NCBI GenBank assembly: GCA_001916715.1
Contig: MNSZ01000077.1
Location: 1-29,601 of the forward strand
Length of the DNA: 29,601 nt
DNA from: Firmicutes bacterium CAG:24053_14
Lineage (GTDB): Bacteria > Bacillota > Clostridia > Oscillospirales > Oscillospiraceae
Direction of reading: 5' to 3'
The notes beneath the pieces were generated by a model. It saw nothing but the letters and a program-made list of their open reading frames with translations. It made no database searches and was not told the origin of the DNA. Position numbers and translations under genes: made by a program. Shown piece after piece: positions 7,579 to 15,507 of the stretch; position 1 is the first letter of the stretch, and each line of letters begins with the position of its first letter.

Positions 7579-9749
7579 TACCGCAGGATCACATTAGAAA
7601 CTTTTCGATAATTGCTCACATTGACCACGGCAAGAGCACTCTTTCCGACAGACTGATAGAAATATGCGGCGCTGTCGAGGAGCGCATAATGGAGGATCAG
7701 ATCCTTGACAACATGGATCTTGAGCGCGAGCGCGGAATTACCATCAAGGCGCGCGCAGTCGGCTTAAACTACAAGGCCGAAAACGGCGAGACCTATGTTT
7801 TGAACCTTATCGACACGCCGGGACACGTTGACTTCAACTACGAGGTCAGCCGCTCGCTGGCAGCCTGCGAGGGCGCTGTGCTGGTCGTAGACGCTTCTCA
7901 GGGTGTTGAGGCGCAGACGCTTGCCAACACTTATCTCGCGCTCGATGCCGAGCTTGAGATACTGCCCGTTATAAACAAGATTGACCTCCCTGCCGCCGAT
8001 CCTCAGCGCGTAAAGCACGAGATCGAGGATATCATCGGCATTCTCGCCATGGACGCGCCGGAGATAAGCGCGAAAAACGGCATAAACGTCGAATCCGTTC
8101 TCGAGGATATCGTCGCAAACGTTCCTGCGCCGACGGGCGACGTAAACGCGCCGCTCAAGGCTCTTATCTTCGACAGCCAGTATGACAGCTACCGCGGCGT
8201 TATCGTTTTCATGCGCGTTTTTGACGGCCGCATCGCCAAGGGCACCGAGGTGCTGCTGCACTCGACCGGTGCAAAATACAGCGTTCTCGAGGTCGGCCAC
8301 ATGCGTCCGATCGGCCTTGAGCCGTGCTCGGAGCTTACGGCCGGCGACGTCGGATACTTCACCGCTTCCATCAAAAACGTTGCCGACACCCAGGTGGGCG
8401 ACACGGTCACGACCGCAGCCAGCCCCTGCGCCGAGGCTCTGCCCGGCTATCGCCCGGCGCGCGCAATGGTCTATTGCGGCATATACACCGAGGACGGCAG
8501 CAAGTACCCAGATCTGCGCGATGCGCTGGAAAAGCTTCAGCTCAACGACGCATCCCTGTCCTTCGAGCCTGAAAGCTCGGCTGCGCTCGGCTTCGGCTTC
8601 CGCTGCGGATTTTTGGGCATGCTGCACATGGAGGTCATTCAGGAACGCCTGGAGCGCGAATTTGACCTTGACCTCGTCACAACTCTGCCGAGCGTCATAT
8701 ATAAGGTCGTCAAAACCGACGGCGGCATTGTCATGGTCGATAATCCGCACAATTATCCCGACCCCGGCGTTATTGAGCACGCCGAGGAGCCGTACGTCAA
8801 GGTGTCGATCATAACGCCGAACGACTATGTAGGCAACATTATGCCCCTTTGCCAGGACAGGCGCGGCGAGTATAAGGACATGCAGTATCTTGACTCGCAC
8901 CTTGTCGAGCTGCGATACGAAATGCCGCTCAACGAGATAATCTACGACTTTTTTGACACGCTCAAGGCGCGCACGAAGGGCTACGCCTCGCTTGACTATG
9001 AGCTGAGCGAATACAAGCCCTCGGAGCTTGTTAAGGTCGATATGCTTCTAAACGGCGATCAGGTCGATGCGCTCAGCTTCATTGCGCACAAGGATAAGGC
9101 ATATCCCAGAGCGAGGAAGCTGTGCGAAAAGCTCAAGGACAATATCCCCCGTCAACTTTTCGAGATTCCCATTCAGGCTGCCATCGGCGGCAAGATCATC
9201 GCGCGCGAAACCGTCAAGGCCATGCGCAAGGATGTCCTTGCAAAGTGCTACGGCGGCGATATCACGCGAAAGAAAAAGCTGCTTGAAAAGCAGAAGGAAG
9301 GCAAAAAGAAAATGCGCCAGCTCGGAACCGTTCAGATTCCGACCGAGGCCTTCCTTGCAGTACTCAAGCGTCGCCCGAACACCTTCAGAATTGATCGGGG
9401 AAAGAGCAATTACATTACAGCCCTGGTTAATCATATCCGTTACATCATTCAGCTGTTTGTTCTGGTCTCCGTTGGAGTCTGCGATAATCACATCGTCCTC
9501 CTCACCGTTGATTGCCGATTCGATAAGCTGTTTGTCGCTGACTTCTTCGACATAAGACATTTTGGCTCTTTCAAGAACCTCTCCGAAGAGATTAAGCATT
9601 TCATAGGTATCTTTGTATGCCGCTTGAGGATGACTCGATCATCGGGCGAGACAATGACGGCTCGCTCAACGAAAGCTACTGCAAATGGTGCTACGCCGAC
9701 GGGACCTACACCTACAGCGACATGGACGAGCTTATCGACGTCTGCGTGA
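7575..9749 (+). CDS. lepA: Elongation factor 4 (LepA), native C-terminus replaced by a chimeric tail
   Basis: Ribosome-associated GTPase that back-translocates or rescues stalled elongating ribosomes. Residues 1-598 are an almost complete LepA: G1 AHIDHGKST near residue 14, RGITIKA switch region, DTPGHVDF, NKIDLPAADP, then the EF-G-like domains and the LepA-specific C-terminal domain ending PTEAFLAVLK at 9368. LepA normally stops within a few codons of that sequence. Here the frame instead runs on for about 126 residues that are not LepA; they are the antisense of other gene fragments and the wrong frame of the next gene. The ATG overlaps the stop of the XRE gene. The real gene should be read as ending near 9370. 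The tail is probably an artefact or scar, so the LepA part may well be functional. Confidence 0.9.
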   Translation: MIPQDHIRNFSIIAHIDHGKSTLSDRLIEICGAVEERIMEDQILDNMDLERERGITIKARAVGLNYKAENGETYVLNLIDTPGHVDFNYEVSRSLAACEGAVLVVDASQGVEAQTLANTYLALDAELEILPVINKIDLPAADPQRVKHEIEDIIGILAMDAPEISAKNGINVESVLEDIVANVPAPTGDVNAPLKALIFDSQYDSYRGVIVFMRVFDGRIAKGTEVLLHSTGAKYSVLEVGHMRPIGLEPCSELTAGDVGYFTASIKNVADTQVGDTVTTAASPCAEALPGYRPARAMVYCGIYTEDGSKYPDLRDALEKLQLNDASLSFEPESSAALGFGFRCGFLGMLHMEVIQERLEREFDLDLVTTLPSVIYKVVKTDGGIVMVDNPHNYPDPGVIEHAEEPYVKVSIITPNDYVGNIMPLCQDRRGEYKDMQYLDSHLVELRYEMPLNEIIYDFFDTLKARTKGYASLDYELSEYKPSELVKVDMLLNGDQVDALSFIAHKDKAYPRARKLCEKLKDNIPRQLFEIPIQAAIGGKIIARETVKAMRKDVLAKCYGGDITRKKKLLEKQKEGKKKMRQLGTVQIPTEAFLAVLKRRPNTFRIDRGKSNYITALVNHIRYIIQLFVLVSVGVCDNHIVLLTVDCRFDKLFVADFFDIRHFGSFKNLSEEIKHFIGIFVCRLRMTRSSGETMTARSTKATANGATPTGPTPTATWTSLSTSA
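9351..9503 (-). pseudogene. Fragment of a sugar-type ABC transporter substrate-binding protein
   Basis: Read on the minus strand this stretch encodes about 50 residues: DDVIIADSNGDQNKQLNDVT followed by DMINQGCNVIALSPINSEGV and RATLEYCKE. This is the characteristic first-lobe sequence of a ribose/galactose-type periplasmic binding protein (Peripla_BP_4). No start, signal peptide, lipobox or rest of the protein is present. Its 3' side overlaps the true end of lepA (9351-9368), where the same DNA reads as FLAVLK on the plus strand. Upstream it changes abruptly into a different family at 9503/9504. Confidence 0.6.
9504..9626 (-). pseudogene. Fragment of an S41-type carboxy-terminal processing protease (CtpA-like)
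   Basis: On the minus strand about 41 residues read QAAYKDTYEMLNLFGEVLER, then AKMSYVEEVSDKQLIESAIN and a final G. This matches the N-terminal helical region of CtpA-type S41 peptidases, which normally continues with MLxSLDPHSSY. Instead the frame passes directly into the binding-protein fragment. The wording of the motif is closer to what I know from Alphaproteobacteria than from Firmicutes; that is an impression, not a search result. Its other edge meets the zinc-ribbon gene at about 9613-9626. Confidence 0.5.
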
Positions 9750-10162
9750 AAAATATGTCCGGCGAAGACTTCACCGAGGAGCAGGCGCGCTCATACATGC
9801 AACAGCTGCTGCCGACGCTCGATTACTGGAAAAACCACGAAAGTCTCGGCGACAACGGGCAGTTCGAGGAATTTAAACAGCAACTTATAGCCGAGTTCAA
9901 CGCGCTTGACATTGCCGGAATGCCGGAGGTGCGGAGATTAAACGCGCTCGTTGGGAAATACGTTAATCTTGAGTATACGCTCCCGAACGGGCAGCACGCA
10001 AAATTCCTGGACGACGGCAAAACATATCTCGGCAATCAGCTTGAAAGCAAGCTCGATAAGGAAACCTGCTTCGGCATCATCGCGAATGTCGATTTTCTGC
10101 TCGTTTGCACCTACAGGAAAGACGGCGCGGATCCGGAGCTAATTCTGTATAAAAAACGATAG
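9617..10162 (+). CDS. Zinc-ribbon protein (Zn_ribbon_2-like) plus effector-binding-like domain, N-terminus lost
   Basis: The 181 residues from the first ATG start MPLEDDSIIGRDNDGSLNES, then YCKWCYADGTYTYSDMDELI. In the family this is preceded by a short CQSCG segment completing a four-cysteine zinc site; here only one in-frame Cys directly precedes the Met, so the first Cys pair is incomplete. Residues about 1-75 form the zinc-ribbon domain. Residues about 85-181 are a separate domain ending LLVCTYRKDGADPELILYKKR that I cannot name. The missing start coincides with the join to the CtpA fragment, so the gene lost perhaps ten codons plus its promoter and ribosome site. It is closed by a good terminator. 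Confidence 0.7.
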   Translation: MPLEDDSIIGRDNDGSLNESYCKWCYADGTYTYSDMDELIDVCVKNMSGEDFTEEQARSYMQQLLPTLDYWKNHESLGDNGQFEEFKQQLIAEFNALDIAGMPEVRRLNALVGKYVNLEYTLPNGQHAKFLDDGKTYLGNQLESKLDKETCFGIIANVDFLLVCTYRKDGADPELILYKKR

Positions 10163-10166
10163 CTTT

Positions 10167-10195
10167 AAGGCGTGGCCAAATCGGCCACGCCTTTT
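10167..10195 (+). terminator. Rho-independent terminator after the zinc-ribbon gene
   Basis: AAGGCGTGGCC pairs with GGCCACGCCTT across a 5-base loop, followed by a short T-run. It stands between convergent genes. Confidence 0.85.
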
Positions 10196-10263
10196 AAATA
10201 TCGCATTTTTAATTTGTATTTAATAGCTCTTTGTGCCGGTATAGTACAGATTTACGGTGAACA

Positions 10264-12147
10264 TTATTCTTTCTCCTGTATCTCGCCCGAGCGGTAGGCC
10301 GCAAGCAGGCTTTCAAGCGCCTGTATCCTGCGGCGAAGCTGCGCGCCGCTGTCGCAGTCGTCAATATAGCGGCGGCGCTCAAAACGCTCGACCTGCACGG
10401 CCTCGGACTCGATATCCGCGTTATCGTCTATTGCCGCAGCAACGCCCTCAAAGGGCTTGTGCGCCTTTATCTTCAGACCGTGGGAATTGAAAACGAGCGT
10501 ATAGCCTGCGATGCCGGTCGTTTTCTGATAGGCCTCGCAGAAGCCGCCGTCGATGATAAACAGCTTCCCGCCGGCCTTTACGGGGCTTTCGCCCTTCTTT
10601 GCTTTGACGGGGGTATGGCCGTTTATGATATGTCCGTTTTCCGGATCAAGGCCGAACTCGGACAGGATCATGCCAACGACCTTCTCATCCTCCCAAAAGC
10701 TGAAATAGGGGTTTTTCGGCTCTGCCCATGTGCTCTCGTCATCGACAACGCCGCGCTCAAAGGTGTGGAACACGCGACCGGAGAACGGACTGTCGTTGCC
10801 GCACCAGAGGTACCACATCATGTCCAGCGCCGACTCATCGTGCTTTGCCCAGGCATTTTTCACGACCATGTCCGAATAGTCCATGAGGCTCTTGCCGGAG
10901 TACCACACGCCGCCGTGGCGCACGCGCGCAAATTCGCCGTCCTCGGTCATCGGTATGCAGCCGTGGTACAGGAGATTTCCGTTGCAGCACAGGTATGTGC
11001 TGCCGACGCGGTAGATAAAATCCATATGGCGGTGCAGCGACTGACTGTCGCGGAAAAGGTTTATGTACTCGTTTACCAGATCAAACTCATCATCGTTCAG
11101 GCTGTACGGATCGTTTCTGTCAATAGTCGGCCACTTATCCGTGTTAAGGGGATACACTCCATCATCGAGTATGACCGTGTTGTTTTCAAAATCGCAGCGG
11201 TTGAGCATCAGGCGAGAGTTCATTCCGTAGCCGGGGTGGCGAAGGATGACCCTGCCTTCAAGCTTGAAGCCGATGGTGTTCAACGCGATACTGACGTTTT
11301 TCTTCGTTGCCTCACCGTAGTATTTGCGCGTGAAGTCATAAAGCGGCTGGAGCGATATTCCGTAGCGACGCTCGAGCAGGTTTGCGTTGCCGTAGTCGAG
11401 CGATATTCTCAGCACCGTGAATATACATGCCGGGCTTCCCGACGCGGCGCCAAGCCACAGAATATCGTGGTTGCCCCACTGAATGTCGATGTTCGGATGC
11501 TCCATGAGCGCATCGAGCAGCCGCGCAGGCTCGGGGCCTCGGTCGAAAATATCACCGACTATGTGCAGCTTATCGACGGCAAGACGCTTAATGATATCCG
11601 AAAGCGCGGTGATAACGTCGTCGGCAGCGCCGGTGGATATGATAGACTCCAGTATCGCGTCATGATAGCGCACCTGGTTTGAATACTCATCACGCTGCAT
11701 ATGCAGAAGCTCATCGAGCACAAAGCTCCACTTGGGCGGCATCTGCTTGCGCACATAGCTGCGTGTGTATTTGCTTGAAAGCGTTTCGGCAAGAGTGCGC
11801 AGCATGGTAAGCGCGCTTTTGAGCCTGTCGTGCGTATACTCGCCGGCTTCGCGCATCGCGCTGAGCTTTTCATGCGGATAGTAGATAAGCGTGCACAGGC
11901 TTCGGCAGCGCTCCTCCCCTATCTCGGCCTCGAAAAGGCGCAAGACCTTTTCCAATATAACGCCGGAGCAGTTGTTGAGTATATGCCGCACGGCGGCGTA
12001 TTCACCGTGCAGATCGCTGATAAAATGCTCGGTGCCCATGGGCAGGGCAAGTATCGCGCGCAGATTAATTATCTCCGAGCAAACGGCCGCCTCGTCGGGA
12101 TATTTTTCCGCCAGCAGCTCAAGATACTCTCTCGAAAACTCACTCAT
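10264..12147 (-). CDS. fbp: Fructose-1,6-bisphosphatase class III
   Basis: Hydrolyses fructose 1,6-bisphosphate to fructose 6-phosphate for gluconeogenesis. This is the Firmicutes class III enzyme, a calcineurin-like metallophosphoesterase of 627 residues, slightly shorter than the roughly 640-670 usual for the family. Metal-site motifs are in order: SDLHGEYAAVRH near residue 44, HIVGDIFDRGPEPARLLDAL near 196, QWGNHDILWLG near 224, and NGHTPVKAKKGESP in the C-terminal third. The last 60 residues are charged and probably coiled. The ATG at 12147 has GAGGT upstream, and a TATACT -10-like box lies about 20 bases before it. The gene is monocistronic. Confidence 0.93.
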   Translation of the reverse strand: MSEFSREYLELLAEKYPDEAAVCSEIINLRAILALPMGTEHFISDLHGEYAAVRHILNNCSGVILEKVLRLFEAEIGEERCRSLCTLIYYPHEKLSAMREAGEYTHDRLKSALTMLRTLAETLSSKYTRSYVRKQMPPKWSFVLDELLHMQRDEYSNQVRYHDAILESIISTGAADDVITALSDIIKRLAVDKLHIVGDIFDRGPEPARLLDALMEHPNIDIQWGNHDILWLGAASGSPACIFTVLRISLDYGNANLLERRYGISLQPLYDFTRKYYGEATKKNVSIALNTIGFKLEGRVILRHPGYGMNSRLMLNRCDFENNTVILDDGVYPLNTDKWPTIDRNDPYSLNDDEFDLVNEYINLFRDSQSLHRHMDFIYRVGSTYLCCNGNLLYHGCIPMTEDGEFARVRHGGVWYSGKSLMDYSDMVVKNAWAKHDESALDMMWYLWCGNDSPFSGRVFHTFERGVVDDESTWAEPKNPYFSFWEDEKVVGMILSEFGLDPENGHIINGHTPVKAKKGESPVKAGGKLFIIDGGFCEAYQKTTGIAGYTLVFNSHGLKIKAHKPFEGVAAAIDDNADIESEAVQVERFERRRYIDDCDSGAQLRRRIQALESLLAAYRSGEIQEKE

Positions 12148-12213
12148 ATGTATGACCTCTAGTATAATTCGTTTTATATTTAGATGATATCATTTAAATT
12201 AACAATTTACAAC

Positions 12214-12241
12214 TTGAAATCGTGTAAAATGTTTGTATAAT
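12214..12241 (+). promoter_or_regulatory. Promoter of the HpcH/HpaI aldolase gene
   Basis: TTGAAA (12214-12219) and TATAAT (12236-12241) are 16 bases apart. This places transcription start near 12248 and rules out the upstream in-frame start codons. Confidence 0.65.
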
Positions 12242-12271
12242 GGTATCAGTTTATTGAAAAGGATGATATTT

Positions 12272-13048
12272 TTGCACAACACTTTAAAGCAAAAGCTCGA
12301 AAACGGCCAGCAGCCGATCGGCATATTTTTCGACACCGCAAGCGAATATCTCATGGAATGCACCGGGCGCACCGGAATAGACTTTGTTATCATCGACAAT
12401 GAGCACTCCCCAATTGAGGCCGAAACCAGCGCGAGGCTCATAAGAGCCGCGGAAAACGCAGGCGTAACGCCGCTGTGCCGTGTGCGTGAGATAAGCCGCC
12501 CGGCGATACTCAAGCTTCTCGATGTCGGTGCACAGGGTCTTATCATTCCGAACGTGCATAGCGTGCAGCAGGTCAAGGACATAATATCCTATGCCAGATA
12601 CTATCCTATCGGCCAGCGCGGCTTCTGCCCCTCGCGCAAGGACGGCTGGGGCTTTGACGGCCTTGGCAGCGTGCCTGACACGATGGCACATTTTAACGCC
12701 GAAACGCTCATAATCCCCCAGTGCGAGACCGTCGGCGCGCTCGAATCCATCGAGGAGATCGCCGCACTCGACGGAGTTGACGGCATATTCGTCGGCCCGT
12801 TCGACCTGTCTATTTCCATGGAAATGCCGGGCGATTTTTCAAACCCCGTTTTTCAGGCTGCGATCGACCGCATAATAAAAGCCTGCCGCAAGGCAGGCAA
12901 GAAGTGCATTTTCTTCACCGGAACCGTCGAAGGGATCGCCGCCGGCTTTGACCGCGGCTTCGACGGCATGGCGTACAGCCTTGACGCCGCGATCTTCATC
13001 GAGGCTCTGCGCGAGCGCGTTGAGAAAGCACGTCAGTTAAGCAAGTAA
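12272..13048 (+). CDS. HpcH/HpaI family aldolase
   Basis: A class II, metal-dependent 2-keto-3-deoxy acid aldolase of 258 residues related to 4-hydroxy-2-oxoheptanedioate aldolase. Family residues are visible: the acid/base His in IIDNEHSPIE, Arg in LCRVREISRP, the PQCETVGALE metal-binding Glu, and Asp in FVGPFDLSISM. The physiological substrate is unknown. The start is most likely TTG at 12272: AAAAGGA lies 8-9 bases upstream, and the ATG at 12263 overlaps that ribosome site. Its 3' end overlaps that of the convergent TspO gene by 16 bases, with no terminator between them. Confidence 0.87.
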   Translation: MHNTLKQKLENGQQPIGIFFDTASEYLMECTGRTGIDFVIIDNEHSPIEAETSARLIRAAENAGVTPLCRVREISRPAILKLLDVGAQGLIIPNVHSVQQVKDIISYARYYPIGQRGFCPSRKDGWGFDGLGSVPDTMAHFNAETLIIPQCETVGALESIEEIAALDGVDGIFVGPFDLSISMEMPGDFSNPVFQAAIDRIIKACRKAGKKCIFFTGTVEGIAAGFDRGFDGMAYSLDAAIFIEALRERVEKARQLSK

Positions 13049-13509
13049 ATTCCCATGTTCAGATATCCGGCGAAAGTCGTCCACAGGAGATACGGCAGCA
13101 TCAGCCATCCGGCCGCATTGTCCGTCTTCCAAAACCGGACAGTCGCCAGAAGCGTGAATATCCACATCAGGCACAGCCAGATAAACGCCGCCAGATATTT
13201 TTCCGCATTGAAAAATATTATCGGCCAGCCGAAATTGAAAACGAGCGACAGGGCGTAGTAAACGCCGGCCGTTTGCTTCTGAGCCTTTCGGGCGTCGGAT
13301 GTCCACACTCTGTATGACGCAAGTCCCATGAGGATATAAAGTATCGTCCACGCGACCGGGAACAGCCACCCCGGCGGCGCAAGCGGCGGCTTTTCGATCA
13401 CCTCGAACATCAGCATATTATCTTTTGTAATAAGGGCGGACAGTCCGCCAACGGCAAGCGGCGCGGCAAGGCTCACGGCAAGCTTTTTCCATTTGATCTT
13501 CACATTCAT
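13033..13509 (-). CDS. TspO/MBR family membrane protein
   Basis: A five-helix inner-membrane protein of 158 residues, in the family of the tryptophan-rich sensory protein/translocator protein that binds porphyrins. The family signature KPPLAPPGWLFPVAWTILYI lies at residues 40-59, followed by LMGLASYRVW, and the second half contains the tryptophan-rich helices with NFGWPIIFF and LLWTTFAGYLN. Length matches the family. The start is ATG 13509 or the adjacent GTG 13512; the ribosome site is weak (GCGGTG). Divergent from the VTT gene with only about 50 bases between them, a stretch that contains a GC-rich palindrome around 13528-13543. Confidence 0.88.
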   Translation of the reverse strand: MNVKIKWKKLAVSLAAPLAVGGLSALITKDNMLMFEVIEKPPLAPPGWLFPVAWTILYILMGLASYRVWTSDARKAQKQTAGVYYALSLVFNFGWPIIFFNAEKYLAAFIWLCLMWIFTLLATVRFWKTDNAAGWLMLPYLLWTTFAGYLNMGIYLLN

Positions 13510-13559
13510 CACCGCTTTTAATATATGAAGGCCCGGCCGGGCTTATTCGTTTTTGAACA

Positions 13560-14252
13560 ATGGACAGAAAACATCTCAGCAAAAAGCAGCAAAAATACGT
13601 CGGCATAGCGGCGATAGCCATCGCCGTTATCGCAATAGCACTGATAATATGGCTTGCGGGCGTTCCGCTTGTCAGATTTGCATCGGAGCCTGAAAAATTC
13701 CGTCAATGGGTGGACAATAACGGCATATGGAGCCGCTTTGCCTACATGGGCATGGTCATTCTTCAGGTCGTGATCGCCGTTTTACCCGGCGAACCGTTCG
13801 AGATTGCCGCCGGCTACGCCTTTGGCGCCGTTGAAGGCTCACTTTTGTGCATAGCGGCATCCACCCTCGGCAGTATCACGGTCTTTCTGCTCGTCAGATA
13901 TTTCGGTGTTCCGCTGGTCGAGGTTTTCTTTTCAGAGGAAAAGCTGCACCGCATAAAGTTTTTGAAGACCACCCCTAAGCGCGACTTCATATTTTTTATC
14001 ATATTTATGATACCCGGAACGCCAAAGGATCTGCTGTGCTATTTTGCCGGGCTCACCGATATCCGTCTTTCATTGTGGCTACTGATATGCTCGCTCGGCA
14101 GACTTCCGTCGATCGTGACCTCCACCGTCGGCGGCGACGCGCTCGGCACGTCAAACTACTGGTTTGCCGCCGCTGTTTTCGCCATAACGCTTGTAATAAG
14201 CCTCGTTGGACTGCTCTTTTACAAAAAAATTTGCAACAGGCACGAAAAATGA
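13560..14252 (+). CDS. TVP38/TMEM64 (VTT domain) family membrane protein
   Basis: A polytopic membrane protein of 230 residues in the DedA/VTT superfamily, whose members include lipid transporters. A TM helix lies at about residues 13-33, then the VTT core: VILQVVIAVLPGEPFEIAAG around 66-85, AFGAVEGSLLCIAASTLGS next, and FMIPGTPKDLLCYFAGL around 149-165, the conserved IPGTPKD motif. The reading frame is closed by TGA just upstream of the ATG, and no good ribosome site is visible, so translation may be weak or may depend on upstream structure. The gene is followed by the non-coding region described next. Confidence 0.88.
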   Translation: MDRKHLSKKQQKYVGIAAIAIAVIAIALIIWLAGVPLVRFASEPEKFRQWVDNNGIWSRFAYMGMVILQVVIAVLPGEPFEIAAGYAFGAVEGSLLCIAASTLGSITVFLLVRYFGVPLVEVFFSEEKLHRIKFLKTTPKRDFIFFIIFMIPGTPKDLLCYFAGLTDIRLSLWLLICSLGRLPSIVTSTVGGDALGTSNYWFAAAVFAITLVISLVGLLFYKKICNRHEK

Positions 14253-14334
14253 GTATAATAGAGATATACTTAAAAAGCTTGATATATTTATGACACAACC
14301 AACATTTTGTAAAAATATTTTTCTCGTTTTTGTA

Positions 14335-14362
14335 TTGACATTAGCGAAAAGCGTGCTATAAT
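14335..14362 (+). promoter_or_regulatory. Strong promoter with no coding gene downstream
   Basis: A perfect TTGACA (14335-14340) and perfect TATAAT (14357-14362) are separated by 16 bases. Transcription should start near 14369. Everything encoded downstream is on the opposite strand. Confidence 0.8.
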
Positions 14363-14368
14363 ATGTCG

Positions 14369-14583
14369 CGTGGGATAATAATGCGCGCAGCTGCAGGTGC
14401 TGCGCAGCAAGACTCTCATTAAAGTATGTTCGTTATGCCTTATTACAAATGCCATCCAAGTTGTTCAGTAACTATACATGTCGTTTAAGTAATTCTCCCT
14501 TCCTTCCTATTTCCATCAGCTAACGAGCATATTCTACACCCCCCCTTCAAAGCGGCCGGAGACAGAGCAGTCCCCGGCCGTAA
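14369..14583 (+). ncRNA. Candidate structured non-coding RNA with pyrimidine-rich segments
   Basis: The transcript from the strong promoter has no open reading frame with a ribosome site. It can fold a 7-bp hairpin with arms GCGCAGC and GCTGCGC (about 14385-14405). A long-range helix of about 12 bp pairs AGTATGTTCGTT (14423-14434) with AACGAGCATATT (about 14522-14533). A GC-rich stem lies at 14553-14580, CGGCCGG against CCGGCCG. Two single-stranded-looking pyrimidine tracts are present, TTCTCCCTTCCTTCC (about 14492-14506) and ACACCCCCCCTTC (about 14536-14548), which are complementary to Shine-Dalgarno-like purine runs. The 3' end is uncertain: the 14580 stem lacks a T-run, and the next plus-strand terminator is at 14691-14720. 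I do not recognise the family. A 6S-like rod is possible; tmRNA, RNase P and SRP RNA motifs are absent. Confidence 0.5.
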
Positions 14584-14607
14584 TAAATTTACCGCTTAAT
14601 ATGCAAA

Positions 14608-14635
14608 AAGCCCCGACAGAAGTCTGTCGGGGCTT
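14608..14635 (-). terminator. Second terminator downstream of tRNA-Ala
   Basis: A perfect 12-bp stem (AAGCCCCGACAG against CTGTCGGGGCTT, loop AAGT) is followed by five T residues on the minus strand. It stands about 55 bases beyond the first tRNA terminator; nothing coding is visible between the two. Confidence 0.8.
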
Positions 14636-14690
14636 GCATTGAATTTTGCACTGTTTTTAAGATTAAAGCTGTCGAGCGTCGGGATAAAAA

Positions 14691-14719
14691 AACACCGCAA
14701 CACAAGTTGCGGTGTTTTT

Positions 14720-14720
<1 letters not shown>
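14691..14720. terminator. Bidirectional terminator of tRNA-Ala
   Basis: An 11-bp perfect stem (AACACCGCAAC against GTTGCGGTGTT, loop ACAA) with T-runs on both strands, directly abutting the tRNA 3' end. It can also end plus-strand transcripts from the 14335 promoter. Confidence 0.9.
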
Positions 14721-14795
<75 letters not shown>

Positions 14796-14808
14796 AGACG
14801 CATTGGTT

Positions 14809-14837
14809 ATTTTAACAGACCGAGAGCATATTGTCAA
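14809..14837 (-). promoter_or_regulatory. Promoter of tRNA-Ala
   Basis: On the minus strand TTGACA (14832-14837) and TAAAAT (14809-14814) are 17 bases apart, immediately upstream of the tRNA and just after the PlsY stop codon. Confidence 0.75.
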
Positions 14838-14850
14838 CTGAAAATTCAAA

Positions 14851-15507
14851 TTAATTTTGCCCGCTGCCGTAATCATCGTCGAACATATACGTCACATCCT
14901 CTTTATAGCGGAACTTTTTCTCCTTGCCCTTTATAAGGCGCGGAATGCTTCGGCGATACTCGACGAAAACCAAAAGCCCGGTGAGCAGATATATGTTTCT
15001 GACGATCGTATCGTCAACGCTCATGATCGCAACAAGGCACATGACAAGCATCGCACCAAGCGCAGACAGCGATATGTATCGCGAGAATATATACACAACG
15101 ATAAACACGATTATGCCGGCAAAGGCGACCTCGCCGCTGACGAAGAATGTTCCGACCGCGACGGCAAGCAGGCTGTGCTCACCGCGGAAGCGATAAAGTA
15201 TCGGAAAATTCGTGCCGAGGACAACGCAGAAAAGCGCAAACGCGCTGCCGATTTTCGACTGGTCAACGATGAGCATGAGCAGGCTGCCCAGCAGCACCGG
15301 AACAATGACCTTTATCGCCTCGATGAGCACAATGACGCCGACGCCTTTCCCTCCATGGCGCTTCAAAAAACGCGTTATTCCGGCGTTATCGCGACTGTAA
15401 TTGAGAACATTCTCGTGAAAATAAATATGCGAGGACAGGATCGGTGTGCTGAGGCTGCCGAAGGAATAAGCGATTATTGCAGTAACTGCAAGCAGTAAGG
15501 GAGTCAT
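14851..15507 (-). CDS. Divergent PlsY-like glycerol-3-phosphate acyltransferase
   Basis: A membrane protein of 218 residues with the PlsY layout, the enzyme that acylates glycerol 3-phosphate from acyl-phosphate. Position supports the call: its ATG overlaps the stop of der as ATGA, and der-plsY is a common Clostridia order. However, the catalytic motifs are altered. The first motif, normally SGNxGATN, reads SRDNAGITRF (residues 38-47). The second, normally GHxxPxxxxFxGGKG, reads GTNFPILYRFRGEHS (98-112), losing the His and the GGKG loop. The third block is retained as YRRSIPRLIKGKEKKF. It may be a catalytically changed or regulatory paralogue, with a canonical PlsY elsewhere in the genome. 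Confidence 0.7.
   Translation of the reverse strand: MTPLLLAVTAIIAYSFGSLSTPILSSHIYFHENVLNYSRDNAGITRFLKRHGGKGVGVIVLIEAIKVIVPVLLGSLLMLIVDQSKIGSAFALFCVVLGTNFPILYRFRGEHSLLAVAVGTFFVSGEVAFAGIIVFIVVYIFSRYISLSALGAMLVMCLVAIMSVDDTIVRNIYLLTGLLVFVEYRRSIPRLIKGKEKKFRYKEDVTYMFDDDYGSGQN

Noticed and set aside
9048..9599. Apparent 183-residue minus-strand gene opposite the end of lepA
   Set aside because: It is a composite: a CtpA fragment, a binding-protein fragment, then antisense lepA. It is not a single gene.
14369..14583. tmRNA, RNase P RNA or SRP RNA as the identity of the orphan transcript
   Set aside because: The hallmark motifs of each (tRNA-like ends with a tag frame, the GAGGAAAGUC-type core, the GGAAGCAGC-type loop) are absent.
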